NCBI GenBank assembly: GCA_963714125.1 | Contig: OY970234.1 | Coordinates: forward strand, 1,922,001 to 1,986,000 | Direction: 5' to 3' | Length of the DNA stretch: 64,000 bases | Source: CAWCAW01 sp963714125 | GTDB taxonomy: Bacteria; Actinomycetota; Acidimicrobiia; Acidimicrobiales; UBA8190 | Shown: positions 8,475 through 17,483 of the stretch, piece after piece | Layout: every line of letters starts with the position of its first letter | Position numbering within the stretch: the stretch's first letter is position 1 | Translations under genes and position numbers: made by a program | The notes under the pieces: model-generated | The model's input: the letters and a program-made list of their open reading frames with translations, nothing else | Database searches by the model: none | What the model was told of the DNA's origin: nothing

Positions 8475-8482
8475 CTCATTGT
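8448..8482. promoter_or_regulatory. 13-bp perfect inverted repeat, probable TetR operator
   Basis: Arms ACAATGAGACATT (8448-8460) and AATGTCTCATTGT (8470-8482) are perfect reverse complements with a 9-nt spacer. They cover part of the -35, the -10 and the start site of the tetR promoter, the layout expected for autorepression. The region is AT-rich compared with its surroundings. Confidence 0.65.
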
Positions 8483-9257
8483 GGGTTCGGCGAGGCTTCA
8501 ACTCGTACGTGGAGGCCGGGCCGACGTCGCCGCGACGGACTTCGGGACCGAAGCCGACGGTGGCGCCGACCGGCGTAATAGTGACGCCACCCCTCAGAGG
8601 ACTCGCATCATCGACGGGGCGTTGCAGGTCATCGCTCGGCAGGGCATCACCAAAACGACCATCGACGAGGTGGCCCGCGCCTCTCGTTGCAGCCGGGCCA
8701 CGATCTATCGGGTCTTCCCCGGCGGCAAGGAGCAGTTGCTCAACGAGGTCGCCTCTACCGAGGTAGCGCGGTTCTTCACGGCGCTCGCCCTCGACATGGG
8801 TGAATGCGCCAACCTCGAGGACGTGCTGGTCGTCGGCATCTCCCAGGCGGCCCGACGCATTGCCGAACACAATGCGTTGTGTTTCTTGCGCGCCCACGAG
8901 CCGGCAGTGGTGCTCACCCATCTGGCGTTTGCCCACATGGACGAGGTGCTGGCCACGGCCGCCGCCTTTGTGTCGCCTTTTCTGGGACGGTTCGTGGACC
9001 ACGATGAGGCCATGCGGGTGGCCGAGTGGTCGACGCGCATCGTCATCTCCTACGTCGCCTGCCCGGCCGCGGATGTCGATCTCTCCGATGTCGGTCAGGC
9101 CCGACGCGTTGTGCGCCATTTCGTCCTGCCCGGCGTGCGGGCTGTGCCAACCGGGCCAGCCCTGCCAGCCGCCGCCGCCGCCGACAGCGCCGAGGACAGC
9201 GCAGTTGTCACTGCTTTTAAACGAACGGTTTCCACGAGCAAGGGGGAAGCATCATGA
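8481..9257 (+). CDS. TetR-family transcriptional regulator (copy 2)
   Basis: This 258-aa protein has a TetR helix-turn-helix at about residues 40-85 (TTIDEVARASRCSRATIYRVF) after a roughly 36-residue N-terminal extension. GTG 8481 is chosen because the promoter predicts transcription beginning there. The last part of the gene encodes an Ala-rich stretch. It is a paralogue of the TetR at 6470. Its stop overlaps the start of the di-iron gene (ATGA at 9254-9257), so the two are translationally coupled and the di-iron protein is the likely regulated partner. A perfect inverted repeat in its promoter suggests autoregulation. The ligand is unknown. Confidence 0.88.
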   Translation: MGSARLQLVRGGRADVAATDFGTEADGGADRRNSDATPQRTRIIDGALQVIARQGITKTTIDEVARASRCSRATIYRVFPGGKEQLLNEVASTEVARFFTALALDMGECANLEDVLVVGISQAARRIAEHNALCFLRAHEPAVVLTHLAFAHMDEVLATAAAFVSPFLGRFVDHDEAMRVAEWSTRIVISYVACPAADVDLSDVGQARRVVRHFVLPGVRAVPTGPALPAAAAADSAEDSAVVTAFKRTVSTSKGEAS

Positions 9258-10387
9258 CCGACGAGATGCGCGCTAACGCCGACATCATCGGCCGCACCGA
9301 GATCAACGACCTTGAGGCCATCTTGGCGGTGAGCAACACGGACTGGGACGAGCGTCAGCACGCCGTGCAGTCCAATTACGAGACCATCTTCACCTGGGAC
9401 TACGAAAAAGGTGGTCGACCCAAGCTCGACAAGTTGTACGAAAAGGCCAAGAGGTCACAGTGGAACGCCCAGACGGACCTGCCCTGGGAGATCGAAGTCG
9501 ACCAGGAGAAGTTGGTGGTGGCCAACGCCGTGGCCAACGGCGGATTCAACTCCGAGGTGGACGTCAAGGGTTCGCCGGTCGAGTCGTGGGGCGACCCGGA
9601 ATGGATCGAGTTCGGCATCCAGAGCCAGAACTGGACCCTGTCGCAGTTCATGCATGGCGAGCAAGGCGCCCTGGTGTGCACGGCCAAGATCGTGGAGTCG
9701 GTGCCGTGGATCGATGCCAAGTACTACGCGGCCACTCAGGTGATGGATGAGGCGCGTCACGTGGAGGTATTCAGCAAATACCTCGACGACAAACTGTCGG
9801 GGCACTACCCAATCAATGCGCATCTGCGCATGTTGCTCGACGACATCATCGCCGATAGCCGCTGGGACATGACCTACCTCGGCATGCAGATCATGGTGGA
9901 GGGTTTGGCACTGGCTGCCTTCGGGTTCATGCACCAGATGACCACCGAACCCCTTCTCAAGCAGTTGCTGCGCTACGTCATGGCCGACGAAGCGCGCCAC
10001 GTTGCCTTTGGGGTGCTGAGTCTCCAGGAGTACTACGCCGGCTTGAGCGCCGCCGAGTTGCGCGAACGCCAGGAGTTTGCCTTTGAGGCGGCCGTGCGGA
10101 TGCGTGACCGCTTCTTGCAGCAAGAGGTGTGGGAGCGGATGGGGGTCAACGCCAAGGAGATCGCTCCGTTGCTGATGCAGATTCCTGAGCGTCAGGTGTT
10201 TCAGAGCCTGCTGTTCTCGAAGATCGTGCCGAACTGCAAGAAGCTCGGCCTGCTCGACGCCGCCGACGGGTGGCTACGCACTCGCTTCACCGAGCTCGGG
10301 GTCATCTCCTTTGAGGACTGGGCCGATACCGGTGAGGAGTACGACAGCCTGCAGGCGACGCCGGGGAGCGAAGCCCTCGCCTCCTGA
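9254..10387 (+). CDS. ferritin-like di-iron protein (RNR R2-like superfamily), putative oxygenase/oxidase
   Basis: This 377-aa soluble protein shows the full carboxylate/His set of a four-helix di-iron site: Glu136, then Glu166-x-x-His169 (DEARH), Glu216 (VEGLAL), then Glu246-x-x-His249 (DEARH). This E, ExxH, E, ExxH pattern is typical of ferritin-like di-iron oxygenases and R2-type proteins. I see no clear radical-bearing Tyr motif or other class I RNR features, and no nrdE/nrdA partner is nearby, so a role as RNR small subunit is unlikely. AGGGGGA precedes the ATG by 6 nt. It is coupled to the upstream tetR gene. The substrate is unknown; a hydroxylase or oxidase role is inference. Confidence 0.8.
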   Translation: MTDEMRANADIIGRTEINDLEAILAVSNTDWDERQHAVQSNYETIFTWDYEKGGRPKLDKLYEKAKRSQWNAQTDLPWEIEVDQEKLVVANAVANGGFNSEVDVKGSPVESWGDPEWIEFGIQSQNWTLSQFMHGEQGALVCTAKIVESVPWIDAKYYAATQVMDEARHVEVFSKYLDDKLSGHYPINAHLRMLLDDIIADSRWDMTYLGMQIMVEGLALAAFGFMHQMTTEPLLKQLLRYVMADEARHVAFGVLSLQEYYAGLSAAELRERQEFAFEAAVRMRDRFLQQEVWERMGVNAKEIAPLLMQIPERQVFQSLLFSKIVPNCKKLGLLDAADGWLRTRFTELGVISFEDWADTGEEYDSLQATPGSEALAS

Positions 10388-10463
10388 AACGAGGTCCTCG
10401 CCTCCTGATCGGCGGGGGAGTCCTGCCGATCCGGGGGAAACGGGGCCGTTGCCGGTTCACGTC

Positions 10464-10469
10464 TATCCT
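10464..10469 (+). promoter_or_regulatory. -10 box TATCCT, leaderless promoter of dapA
   Basis: TATCCT ends 7 nt before the dapA ATG at 10477. Confidence 0.55.
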
Positions 10470-10476
10470 GAAGACC

Positions 10477-11418
10477 ATGCCAACAGCACCGGGAGCGGGA
10501 CGCTTCGGAGCGGTGGTCACCGCCATGGTCACGCCTTTTGACGAGGCGGGAGCCCTTGACGTCGACGGGGCCGCCACCTTGGCTCGTTGGCTGACGGGGC
10601 ATGGCAGCGACGCTTTGGTGGTAGCGGGCACCACCGGCGAAGGGCCGGTGCTCTCCGACGACGAGTGTGCGGAGCTGTGGCGGGCCGTGGCGCAAGCCGT
10701 GACGGTGCCCGTCATTGCCGGCACCGGGACCAACAACACGAGTCACTCCATCGAACGCACGCGTGCCGCCGCGGAGGCGGGCGTTGACGCCGCCCTGGTG
10801 GTGACGCCGTATTACAACCGACCGTCGCAAAGGGGCCTCTTCGAGCATTTTAAGGCGGTGGCCGAATCGACCGACCTCCCCGTATTGATTTACGACATTC
10901 CCATTCGCAGTGGACGCAAGCTGGCCCACGACACATTGTTGGAGCTCAGCCGAATGCCGCACATCGTCGGGGTGAAAGATGCCGCCGGGGATGTGCCCGC
11001 TTCGGCTCGCCTGGTGGCCGAAGCACCGAGCAGCTTCGAGATGTACTGCGGCGATGACGTCTTCACGCTTCCCATGTTGGCCATCGGCGAGGTGGGCGTC
11101 GTCAGCGTGGCTGCCCATTGGGCCGGCGAGGCCATGGCCGAGATGATCGCCGCCTTCGCCAAGGGCGACGTGGACGGTGCCCGCGCTTTGAACGGCCGGC
11201 TCCTCGAGTCATTTGCCTTCGAGTCGACAGACGCCTTCCCCAATCCTCTGCCGGCCAAGGCAGTGTGCCGAGTACTTGGCCTGCCCGCCGGTCAGGCTCG
11301 CCTCCCCATGGGAACCGCACCGCCGGAGCTCGACGGCCAGGCCCGAGCTGTCTTGGCACGCCTCGGGCACCGGTGGCCAGATGGGGACGACGACGCCGCA
11401 GGTGGCCCGGTTGGCTGA
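10477..11418 (+). CDS. dapA: 4-hydroxy-tetrahydrodipicolinate synthase
   Basis: This 313-aa TIM-barrel aldolase condenses pyruvate with aspartate semialdehyde, the first committed step toward lysine and meso-DAP. Family motifs are present: GTTGEGPVLSDDE (about residues 51-63), the tyrosines in VTPYYNRPSQRG and the Schiff-base lysine in HIVGVKDAAGDV. The start at 10477 follows a TATCCT box by 7 nt. The RNase J frame begins inside its last codons, as in other actinobacteria where dapA precedes the RNase J gene. A 13-bp direct repeat, CCTCGCCTCCTGA, lies upstream across the end of the di-iron gene. Confidence 0.96.
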   Translation: MPTAPGAGRFGAVVTAMVTPFDEAGALDVDGAATLARWLTGHGSDALVVAGTTGEGPVLSDDECAELWRAVAQAVTVPVIAGTGTNNTSHSIERTRAAAEAGVDAALVVTPYYNRPSQRGLFEHFKAVAESTDLPVLIYDIPIRSGRKLAHDTLLELSRMPHIVGVKDAAGDVPASARLVAEAPSSFEMYCGDDVFTLPMLAIGEVGVVSVAAHWAGEAMAEMIAAFAKGDVDGARALNGRLLESFAFESTDAFPNPLPAKAVCRVLGLPAGQARLPMGTAPPELDGQARAVLARLGHRWPDGDDDAAGGPVG

Positions 11419-13072
11419 CGCTGTTCGCATCGTCTTTCTGGGCGGCTTAGGCGAGATTGGCCGCAACTGCGCATGCATTGAGATCGGCGGACGCATCGCC
11501 GTCCTCGACTGCGGGATCATGTTCCCCGATCCCGACATGCCCGGCATCGATCTGGTGCTTCCCGACCTGTCGTACCTGCGCGAACACGCCGATCAGGTGG
11601 ACGGCGTCTTTCTCACCCACGGTCATGAAGATCACACGGGCGGGTTGGCCTTTTTGTTGCGCGATCTGCGCGTCCCCGTCTATGGCTCGGAATTGACGCT
11701 GGGTCTGGCCCGCCACCGCGTGGAAGAGGCCGGTCTGGTGGACCGCGCCACCTTCATACAGGTGCACGACAACGAACGGCGCACGGTGGGCGCGTTCGAC
11801 GTGGAGTTCATCGCCGTCACCCACTCGGTGCCCCACGGCTTCGCCACCGCTTTCCACACCCCCCAGGGGATCGTGCTTCACTCGGGCGACTTCAAGATCG
11901 ATCTCACGCCCGTCGATGGCCGCCTTACCGACCTGGCGCGCATCGGCGCCTTGGCCGACGGTCCGGGCATCCGCCTGTTGCTGTCGGACTCCACCAACGC
12001 CGAGGAACCAGGGTTCACGGCGTCGGAATCCTCGGTGGGCGTCACCTTGCGACGGTTGTTCTCCACCTACGGCGGACGGCGGGTGGTGGTGACGTGTTTC
12101 GCCAGCCACATTCATCGCATTCAACAGGTGATGGACGCTGCCTTGGGTACGAACCGCAAGATCGCCACCTTGGGCCGGTCGATGGCGAAAAACGTCGAGT
12201 TGGCTCGACGACTGGGACTCCTCGACGTACCCGCCGACGCCTTTGTCGATGTCGAAGACGTCGACAAGATGGACCCGGGGTCGGTGTGCGTGGTGTCGAC
12301 CGGCTCGCAGGGCGAGCCGCTCTCAGCGTTGTCGCTCATGGCCGCCGGCGAGAGCAAGTGGCTCCATCTGCATGACGATGACGTCGTGGTGATCAGCGCC
12401 CATCCCATTCCCGGTAACGAATGGGCTGTGGGCCGCGTCATCGACGGTTTGCACCGTCGCGGCGCCGAGGTCGTCCACACCGGCATCGAGCCCGTGCACG
12501 TCAGTGGCCACGCTCGACAAGGCGAGCTGCAGACCTTGCTGTCGGTGGCTCGTCCCGAGTTCTTCATCCCCGTGCACGGGGAGTACCGCCACTTGGTACA
12601 CCACGCCCGCCTGGCTCAGGGCATGGGGGTGGCGGAGGACAACGTGGTGCTGTGCGAGGACGGCGACTCCGTGGTAGTCGACGACAAGGGAATCCGTCGC
12701 GGCGACTCGGTGCCGGCCGGCTACCTCTATGTCGACGGCACCGTGGGTGACGTGGGTCATGGCGTATTGCGGGACCGGAAGGTGCTGGCTGAGGAGGGAG
12801 TGGTGGTCGTGGTGGCCACCGTGGACCTCCAAGCCCGCGAGGTGGTCAGCGCCCCTGAGATCATCACCCGGGGCTGGGTCCATGCTCCCGAGGCCGAGGA
12901 GCTGCTCGGCGAAGCCAGCGACGTCGTACGCGACGCCCTGGAAAAAGCCCTGGCCGACGGGGCCAGCGACCAGGACACCCTGCGTCGCCATGCCCGCAAG
13001 GCCCTGGGCCGCCTGGTGGGGGAGCGCACCCGCCGGCGACCCATGATCGTGCCGGTGGTCGTCACGGTTTGA
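11381..13072 (+). CDS. rnj: ribonuclease J
   Basis: This 563-aa metallo-beta-lactamase/beta-CASP RNase degrades and matures RNA (endonuclease and 5'-3' exonuclease). The metal-binding motif HGHEDH spans residues 80-85, with the second-shell GDFKID segment and the beta-CASP SDSTNAEEPG segment further on. A C-terminal domain is present and the length matches bacterial RNase J. The start is ATG 11381, overlapping dapA by 38 nt, or GTG 11402; both are in frame. The dapA-rnj-ftsK order is common in actinobacteria. Confidence 0.95.
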   Translation: MGTTTPQVARLADAVRIVFLGGLGEIGRNCACIEIGGRIAVLDCGIMFPDPDMPGIDLVLPDLSYLREHADQVDGVFLTHGHEDHTGGLAFLLRDLRVPVYGSELTLGLARHRVEEAGLVDRATFIQVHDNERRTVGAFDVEFIAVTHSVPHGFATAFHTPQGIVLHSGDFKIDLTPVDGRLTDLARIGALADGPGIRLLLSDSTNAEEPGFTASESSVGVTLRRLFSTYGGRRVVVTCFASHIHRIQQVMDAALGTNRKIATLGRSMAKNVELARRLGLLDVPADAFVDVEDVDKMDPGSVCVVSTGSQGEPLSALSLMAAGESKWLHLHDDDVVVISAHPIPGNEWAVGRVIDGLHRRGAEVVHTGIEPVHVSGHARQGELQTLLSVARPEFFIPVHGEYRHLVHHARLAQGMGVAEDNVVLCEDGDSVVVDDKGIRRGDSVPAGYLYVDGTVGDVGHGVLRDRKVLAEEGVVVVVATVDLQAREVVSAPEIITRGWVHAPEAEELLGEASDVVRDALEKALADGASDQDTLRRHARKALGRLVGERTRRRPMIVPVVVTV

Positions 13073-13133
13073 GCCCCGTCGGGCCCCCCGGTCCTCCGGT
13101 GCTCGTGTGCCTCCTGTTACGGTTGTTGCCACT

Positions 13134-15899
13134 GTGGTGACCACGAAGCGCCGTCCAGTCGGCGCTCGCCGTGCCACCGGGACGGCGGCAGGCAATCGCC
13201 GACGCGTCGACCGGAGAGGCACGTCCCCGGCGCGATCGGGCGCCGCTCGCCGAGCGCGCACGAAATCACGCGCCGCGGCGCAGAAGAAGAAGGCCGTCCA
13301 CAAGCTTGGGCCTTCGCCCCTTGAGGTCCTCAACGCGCACGTGGAGGACACGTGGGGGATCGCACTGGTCACCTTCGGGTTGTTGTTCGCCTTGGCCCTG
13401 TACCTCGACGCCCTGGGTCCGGCGGGCCACGCCGTCCGCCACGGAATCGGGGGGCTGCTCGGGGTGGCGCAGGTCTTCGTGCCGCCCGGGTTCATCGTGG
13501 CCGGCATCTTCCTCGTATCGGGTCGGACCAACCACTACGAACCCACCCGCGCCATCGTTGGATTGACCCTGTCGCTCGCCTCGGTGTCGGGCTTGGCCGA
13601 CATCGCCGGAGGGGCACCGCATCTGAGCGCATCGTGGACGCGCCTCGATGCCGCCGGCGGATGGACCGGCGCTGCGATCGGCGGGCCCTTGCACGCCGGC
13701 ATGGGCGCGTGGGGGGCATCAGTCGTCCTGGTGGCCTGCGCGGCGCTGGCGCTGGTGGTGTTCACGGGAACGACGTTGCGACAAACAGGACTCTGGCTGG
13801 CCGCCGCAGCCCGCACCGTCGTGTCGGCTGCTTTTGAGTCCATTGATCCCGAAGAAGAGGAAGAGGACCAAGCCGAGGCCGTCGCCCCCGTGGCCACGCG
13901 TCGCCGGGCCCCGGTACTTGAGCCCGTCATCCCCGTCGTCGTCCCGGCTGATGATCACGAGGCGGAGGCTGTTGCCGCCGCCGCTACCCCCGAGGTTCCT
14001 GACGCCGACACGATGACGGTCGCTCCCGCTGTCGCCCCTGACCCCACGGCTTCTGTTGACGGGGACACGGGGTCGAGTCTCGACACGCAGGCGGGCCTGG
14101 TGCCGGCCGCGGTAGCGGGTCCTGGTGAAGCGATGGCGCTCGACATGGGCGCCTACAGCGGGCAGTGGCGCCTGCCTCCCATGAAGATCCTCGGTCGCTC
14201 GAAACCACAACAGCTCATCGAGGGAGAAGTCGAGAGCGCCGGTCGTGTGCTGGTCGAGGCGCTGGCCGCCCACGGTGTTGAGACGCGCTTGGTCGGCCAC
14301 ACGGTGGGTCCGACGGTGACGCGCTTCGAGCTGGAGCTTGGTCCCGGGGTCAAGGTGGCTCGTCTGACCAGCCTGGCCAAGGACATCGCCTATGCCATGG
14401 CCTCACCCGACGTGCGCATCCTGGCCCCCATTCCCGGCAAATCAGCCATCGGCATCGAGGTGCCCAACCGGCGTCGTCAGCTCGTAACTCTCGGAGACGT
14501 CTTGAGCTCCGACGAGGCGAAGGAGGCCACCCACGCCCTTGAGGTGGGCTTGGGACGCGACATCGCCGGACGTTCGGTCATGGCCAACCTCGCCGATATG
14601 CCCCACATCCTCATCTCGGGCGCCACCGGTGCCGGCAAGTCGTCGTGCATCAACTCGTTGTTGACGTCCATCGTCATGCGAACCACGCCCGAGCAGGTCC
14701 GGCTCATCCTTGTCGACCCCAAGCGCGTCGAGCTCGGTCAGTACAACGGGCTACCGCACCTTCTCACCCCCGTCGTTGTGGACCCCAAGAAGGCGGCCAA
14801 CGCGTTGTCGTGGGCCGTCAAGGAGATGGAACGCCGTTACGACATCCTCGCTGAGTTGGGTATGCGTGACATCACCGGCTACAACGAGGCCATCGACCGC
14901 GGCGAGCTCGACGGGAGCGCCGAGCCCGACCTCTTCGACGGTGACGCGGACGACGTCGACGCTGACGCCGAGGACGGCGATGTTGTGGACGGCGAGCTCG
15001 TGGAAGTGGTTGACGACGGTGACGAAAGTGGCGCCGAAACAGCCGGCGATGCCTACGGTGCCAGCCATGCCGACGAGGTCGATGATGTCGCTTCGGGGGA
15101 CTCCTACGTCGATACCCCTCTCGACAACAGGCTCGATACCACCAGCCACGAGCACCACGGTGTGGCCAACAAGGTGGCCGAGAGGATGGCCGAATCACGT
15201 GCGGCGGTAAATGGCGCCCCCCGCCACGATCGGCTCCCGTTTGTGCTCGTCGTGGTGGACGAGCTCAACGACCTGATGATGGTGGCGGCGCGCGATGTCG
15301 AGGAGTCCGTGTGCCGCATCGCCCAGATGGCCCGTGCCGTGGGTATCCATTTGGTCCTGGCCACCCAGCGGCCCTCGGTGGACGTCATCACTGGCGTCAT
15401 CAAGGCCAACGTTCCCTCTCGCCTGGCCTTCTCGGTGTCTTCCTTAGCCGACAGCCGGGTCATCCTCGACCAGCCCGGGGCCGAGCGCCTGGTGGGCAAG
15501 GGGGACATGCTCCTGTTGACGGCGTCATCGTCGATTGCCCGACGGATTCAAGGCCCATGGGTAAGCGAGGACGAGGTCAGGGCGGTGGTGGCCCACTGGC
15601 GCCGTCAGAGCCAGCCCCATTACGTCGATGGCATCGCCGGAGGCGACGGGGTCATCACTACCCGGGCCGGCGCCGACGACGATGACGACGAGTTGCTGGG
15701 CGCCGCCATGGAGCTGCTGGTGCGTTCTCAGCTAGGGTCCACGTCGATGTTGCAGCGCAAACTTCGGGTCGGATTCGCTCGGGCTGGGCGGCTGATGGAC
15801 CTGCTCGAACGGCAAGGAGTGGTGGGCCCTTCCGAGGGCTCCAAGGCTCGAGCCGTGCTCATGACCCAAGAGGAGCTGGACCAGCTCCCAGGGCGCTAA
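13134..15899 (+). CDS. ftsK: DNA translocase FtsK
   Basis: This roughly 921-aa septal DNA pump clears and orders chromosome ends at division. A basic N-terminal tail precedes four predicted membrane segments (about residues 70-235), then an acidic linker. The motor has a Walker A GATGAGKSS (about residues 496-504) and Walker B VVVDEL (about 706-711). The C-terminal winged-helix gamma domain (LLVRSQLGSTSMLQRKL) should read polar DNA motifs. Two oddities: about 117 mostly Asp/Glu-rich residues separate GYNEAI from the Walker B strand, far more than usual, and the common DELADLMM is DELNDLMM. The start is uncertain between GTG 13107, 13134 and 13137; a TACGGT box at 13118-13123 favours the later ones. 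Confidence 0.95.
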   Translation: MVTTKRRPVGARRATGTAAGNRRRVDRRGTSPARSGAARRARTKSRAAAQKKKAVHKLGPSPLEVLNAHVEDTWGIALVTFGLLFALALYLDALGPAGHAVRHGIGGLLGVAQVFVPPGFIVAGIFLVSGRTNHYEPTRAIVGLTLSLASVSGLADIAGGAPHLSASWTRLDAAGGWTGAAIGGPLHAGMGAWGASVVLVACAALALVVFTGTTLRQTGLWLAAAARTVVSAAFESIDPEEEEEDQAEAVAPVATRRRAPVLEPVIPVVVPADDHEAEAVAAAATPEVPDADTMTVAPAVAPDPTASVDGDTGSSLDTQAGLVPAAVAGPGEAMALDMGAYSGQWRLPPMKILGRSKPQQLIEGEVESAGRVLVEALAAHGVETRLVGHTVGPTVTRFELELGPGVKVARLTSLAKDIAYAMASPDVRILAPIPGKSAIGIEVPNRRRQLVTLGDVLSSDEAKEATHALEVGLGRDIAGRSVMANLADMPHILISGATGAGKSSCINSLLTSIVMRTTPEQVRLILVDPKRVELGQYNGLPHLLTPVVVDPKKAANALSWAVKEMERRYDILAELGMRDITGYNEAIDRGELDGSAEPDLFDGDADDVDADAEDGDVVDGELVEVVDDGDESGAETAGDAYGASHADEVDDVASGDSYVDTPLDNRLDTTSHEHHGVANKVAERMAESRAAVNGAPRHDRLPFVLVVVDELNDLMMVAARDVEESVCRIAQMARAVGIHLVLATQRPSVDVITGVIKANVPSRLAFSVSSLADSRVILDQPGAERLVGKGDMLLLTASSSIARRIQGPWVSEDEVRAVVAHWRRQSQPHYVDGIAGGDGVITTRAGADDDDDELLGAAMELLVRSQLGSTSMLQRKLRVGFARAGRLMDLLERQGVVGPSEGSKARAVLMTQEELDQLPGR

Positions 15900-15905
15900 C
15901 TCCTG

Positions 15906-17429
15906 GTGGCCCGTATCTCCGGCCCACCGCCCGAGCCGACCACCCCGGCTTCTCGACCACGATCAACCTCAGGATCCGGCCATGTCGTGATCTTGGGGAA
16001 CGCCGCCACAGGGCGTGCCCCTACGGTGACCCCGAGGACGAGGCCCGCATCGACCCCTCGCGTGAAGCGCTTGTCGTACGTCGACGACCCCGAGCCGCCG
16101 ACAGCACCCAAAGCGGATGTCGAAGATGTTCTCGCCCCCCTGTCTGCATTGGCCCGACCACGGCACCGTCACAGTGCACCGAGGCCGGCTCGACGGCGCC
16201 ACGTCGAACCTCGGCGATCGCCGTTGTGGGGGTTGGCGGTGGCGGTGCTGTCCGTTGTCGTGGTGGGAGCGGCGGTGGTGAGTTGGGTCCAGTTGTCGCG
16301 CCGGGTGCCGGCCCTTGCGGTCCGTCGCGTCGCCCTGCAGTCGGCCACCGTCGTTCCCGGCACCGTGCCGAGTTTTCCGTGGCCGTCGACCGGAGAAGCG
16401 GCTATCGCCGTACCGGCCAGTGGCACGTTCATTGCCTCGGGGGCCGAGACGTCGGTGCCCATTGCCAGTTTGACCAAGATCATGACGGCCTACCTGATCC
16501 TGCGCGACCACCCCCTGGCCCCCGACGCCCAGGGCCCTACCCTGACCATCACGGCCGATGATCAGACCGAGGCCGGCACCGACCTCGATACCGGAGCCAC
16601 CATGGTGCCGGTGCAAGCCGGCGAGGTCCTTTCCGAACGCCAGCTCTTAAACGGTCTGCTCGTGCACTCAGCCAACAATTTCGCCGACATCCTGGCGCAG
16701 TGGGACGCCGGCAGCGTGCCCGCCTTCGTGACCAAAATGAACGCCACGGCTGGCACTCTCGGCATGCACGACACGCACTACGCCGATGCCAACGGGCTCC
16801 ACCCGCAGTCCGAGAGCAGCGCCGGGGACCAACTGCGATTGTCGGTGATGGCCATGGCCATACCGACGTTCGCCGCCGTGGTTGATCAGGCTCAGGTAAG
16901 CGAGCCCATTGCCGGCATGGTCACCAGCTACGTACCGGGCATGGGGACCGAGGGCATCGTGGGTGTGAAGTCGGGCTTCACCCAGGCCGCCATGGGCTGT
17001 CTGGTCCTGGCCGCCGATCGTGTCGTGGACGGCCGGCCCGTGCTGGTCTTGGCGTCGGTGACCGGTCAGCCTGGTGACGACCCTCTGCTGGACGCCTCCA
17101 CCAGCGACCTGGCCTTGATCAATGCCGCCGCGTCCGAATTACGCGTGGTTCCTGTTATTTCCGCCCGCCAGAAGGTGGCCACCGTCACCGCGGCCTGGGC
17201 GGTGACGGCGCGCACTGTCGTCACGTCGCGTGCGCTGAGCATCATCGGGTGGCCCGGACAACTCGTACACGTGACATTGGGCCGCGTCGCCATTCACCAA
17301 GGCGCGCACGCCGGCACGACGGTGGCTCGGTTAGCGGTGCAAGAGAATCAGGAACACGCAACCATCCCCGCCGTTCTCACCGGCACCATTCCCGCCGTGT
17401 CGTGGGGATGGCGACTGGCCCACGGGTGA
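15906..17429 (+). CDS. serine-type D-Ala-D-Ala carboxypeptidase (peptidase S11 family)
   Basis: This 507-aa protein has the three penicillin-binding motifs of S11 enzymes: SLTK (Ser188-Lys191), SAN (255-257) and KSG (355-357). Such enzymes trim the terminal D-Ala of peptidoglycan stem peptides. A long Pro/Arg-rich cytoplasmic N-terminus precedes one predicted transmembrane segment (about residues 108-128; GLAVAVLSVVVVGAAVV), so the catalytic domain should be outside and anchored at its N-terminus. About 100 further residues follow the catalytic domain. GTG 15906 is 6 nt after the ftsK stop; GTG or ATG codons further in are possible starts. Confidence 0.9.
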   Translation: MARISGPPPEPTTPASRPRSTSGSGHVVILGNAATGRAPTVTPRTRPASTPRVKRLSYVDDPEPPTAPKADVEDVLAPLSALARPRHRHSAPRPARRRHVEPRRSPLWGLAVAVLSVVVVGAAVVSWVQLSRRVPALAVRRVALQSATVVPGTVPSFPWPSTGEAAIAVPASGTFIASGAETSVPIASLTKIMTAYLILRDHPLAPDAQGPTLTITADDQTEAGTDLDTGATMVPVQAGEVLSERQLLNGLLVHSANNFADILAQWDAGSVPAFVTKMNATAGTLGMHDTHYADANGLHPQSESSAGDQLRLSVMAMAIPTFAAVVDQAQVSEPIAGMVTSYVPGMGTEGIVGVKSGFTQAAMGCLVLAADRVVDGRPVLVLASVTGQPGDDPLLDASTSDLALINAAASELRVVPVISARQKVATVTAAWAVTARTVVTSRALSIIGWPGQLVHVTLGRVAIHQGAHAGTTVARLAVQENQEHATIPAVLTGTIPAVSWGWRLAHG

Positions 17430-17471
17430 CGACACCCGGTCTGGTTCCGACATCGGACGAGGCCACCGCAC

Positions 17472-17477
17472 TACCCT
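17472..17477 (+). promoter_or_regulatory. -10 box TACCCT, leaderless promoter of thrB
   Basis: TACCCT ends 6 nt before GTG 17484. Confidence 0.55.
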
Positions 17478-17483
17478 GAGCCC

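Noticed and set aside
9212..9235. AAACGAACGGTTT-type sequence upstream of the di-iron gene considered as an SOS box
   Set aside because: It does not have GAAC-N4-GTTC; it lies inside the end of the tetR coding region.
9254..10387. Annotation as ribonucleotide reductase small subunit
   Set aside because: The di-iron ligands match the superfamily, but no large subunit is nearby and R2-specific features are not evident.
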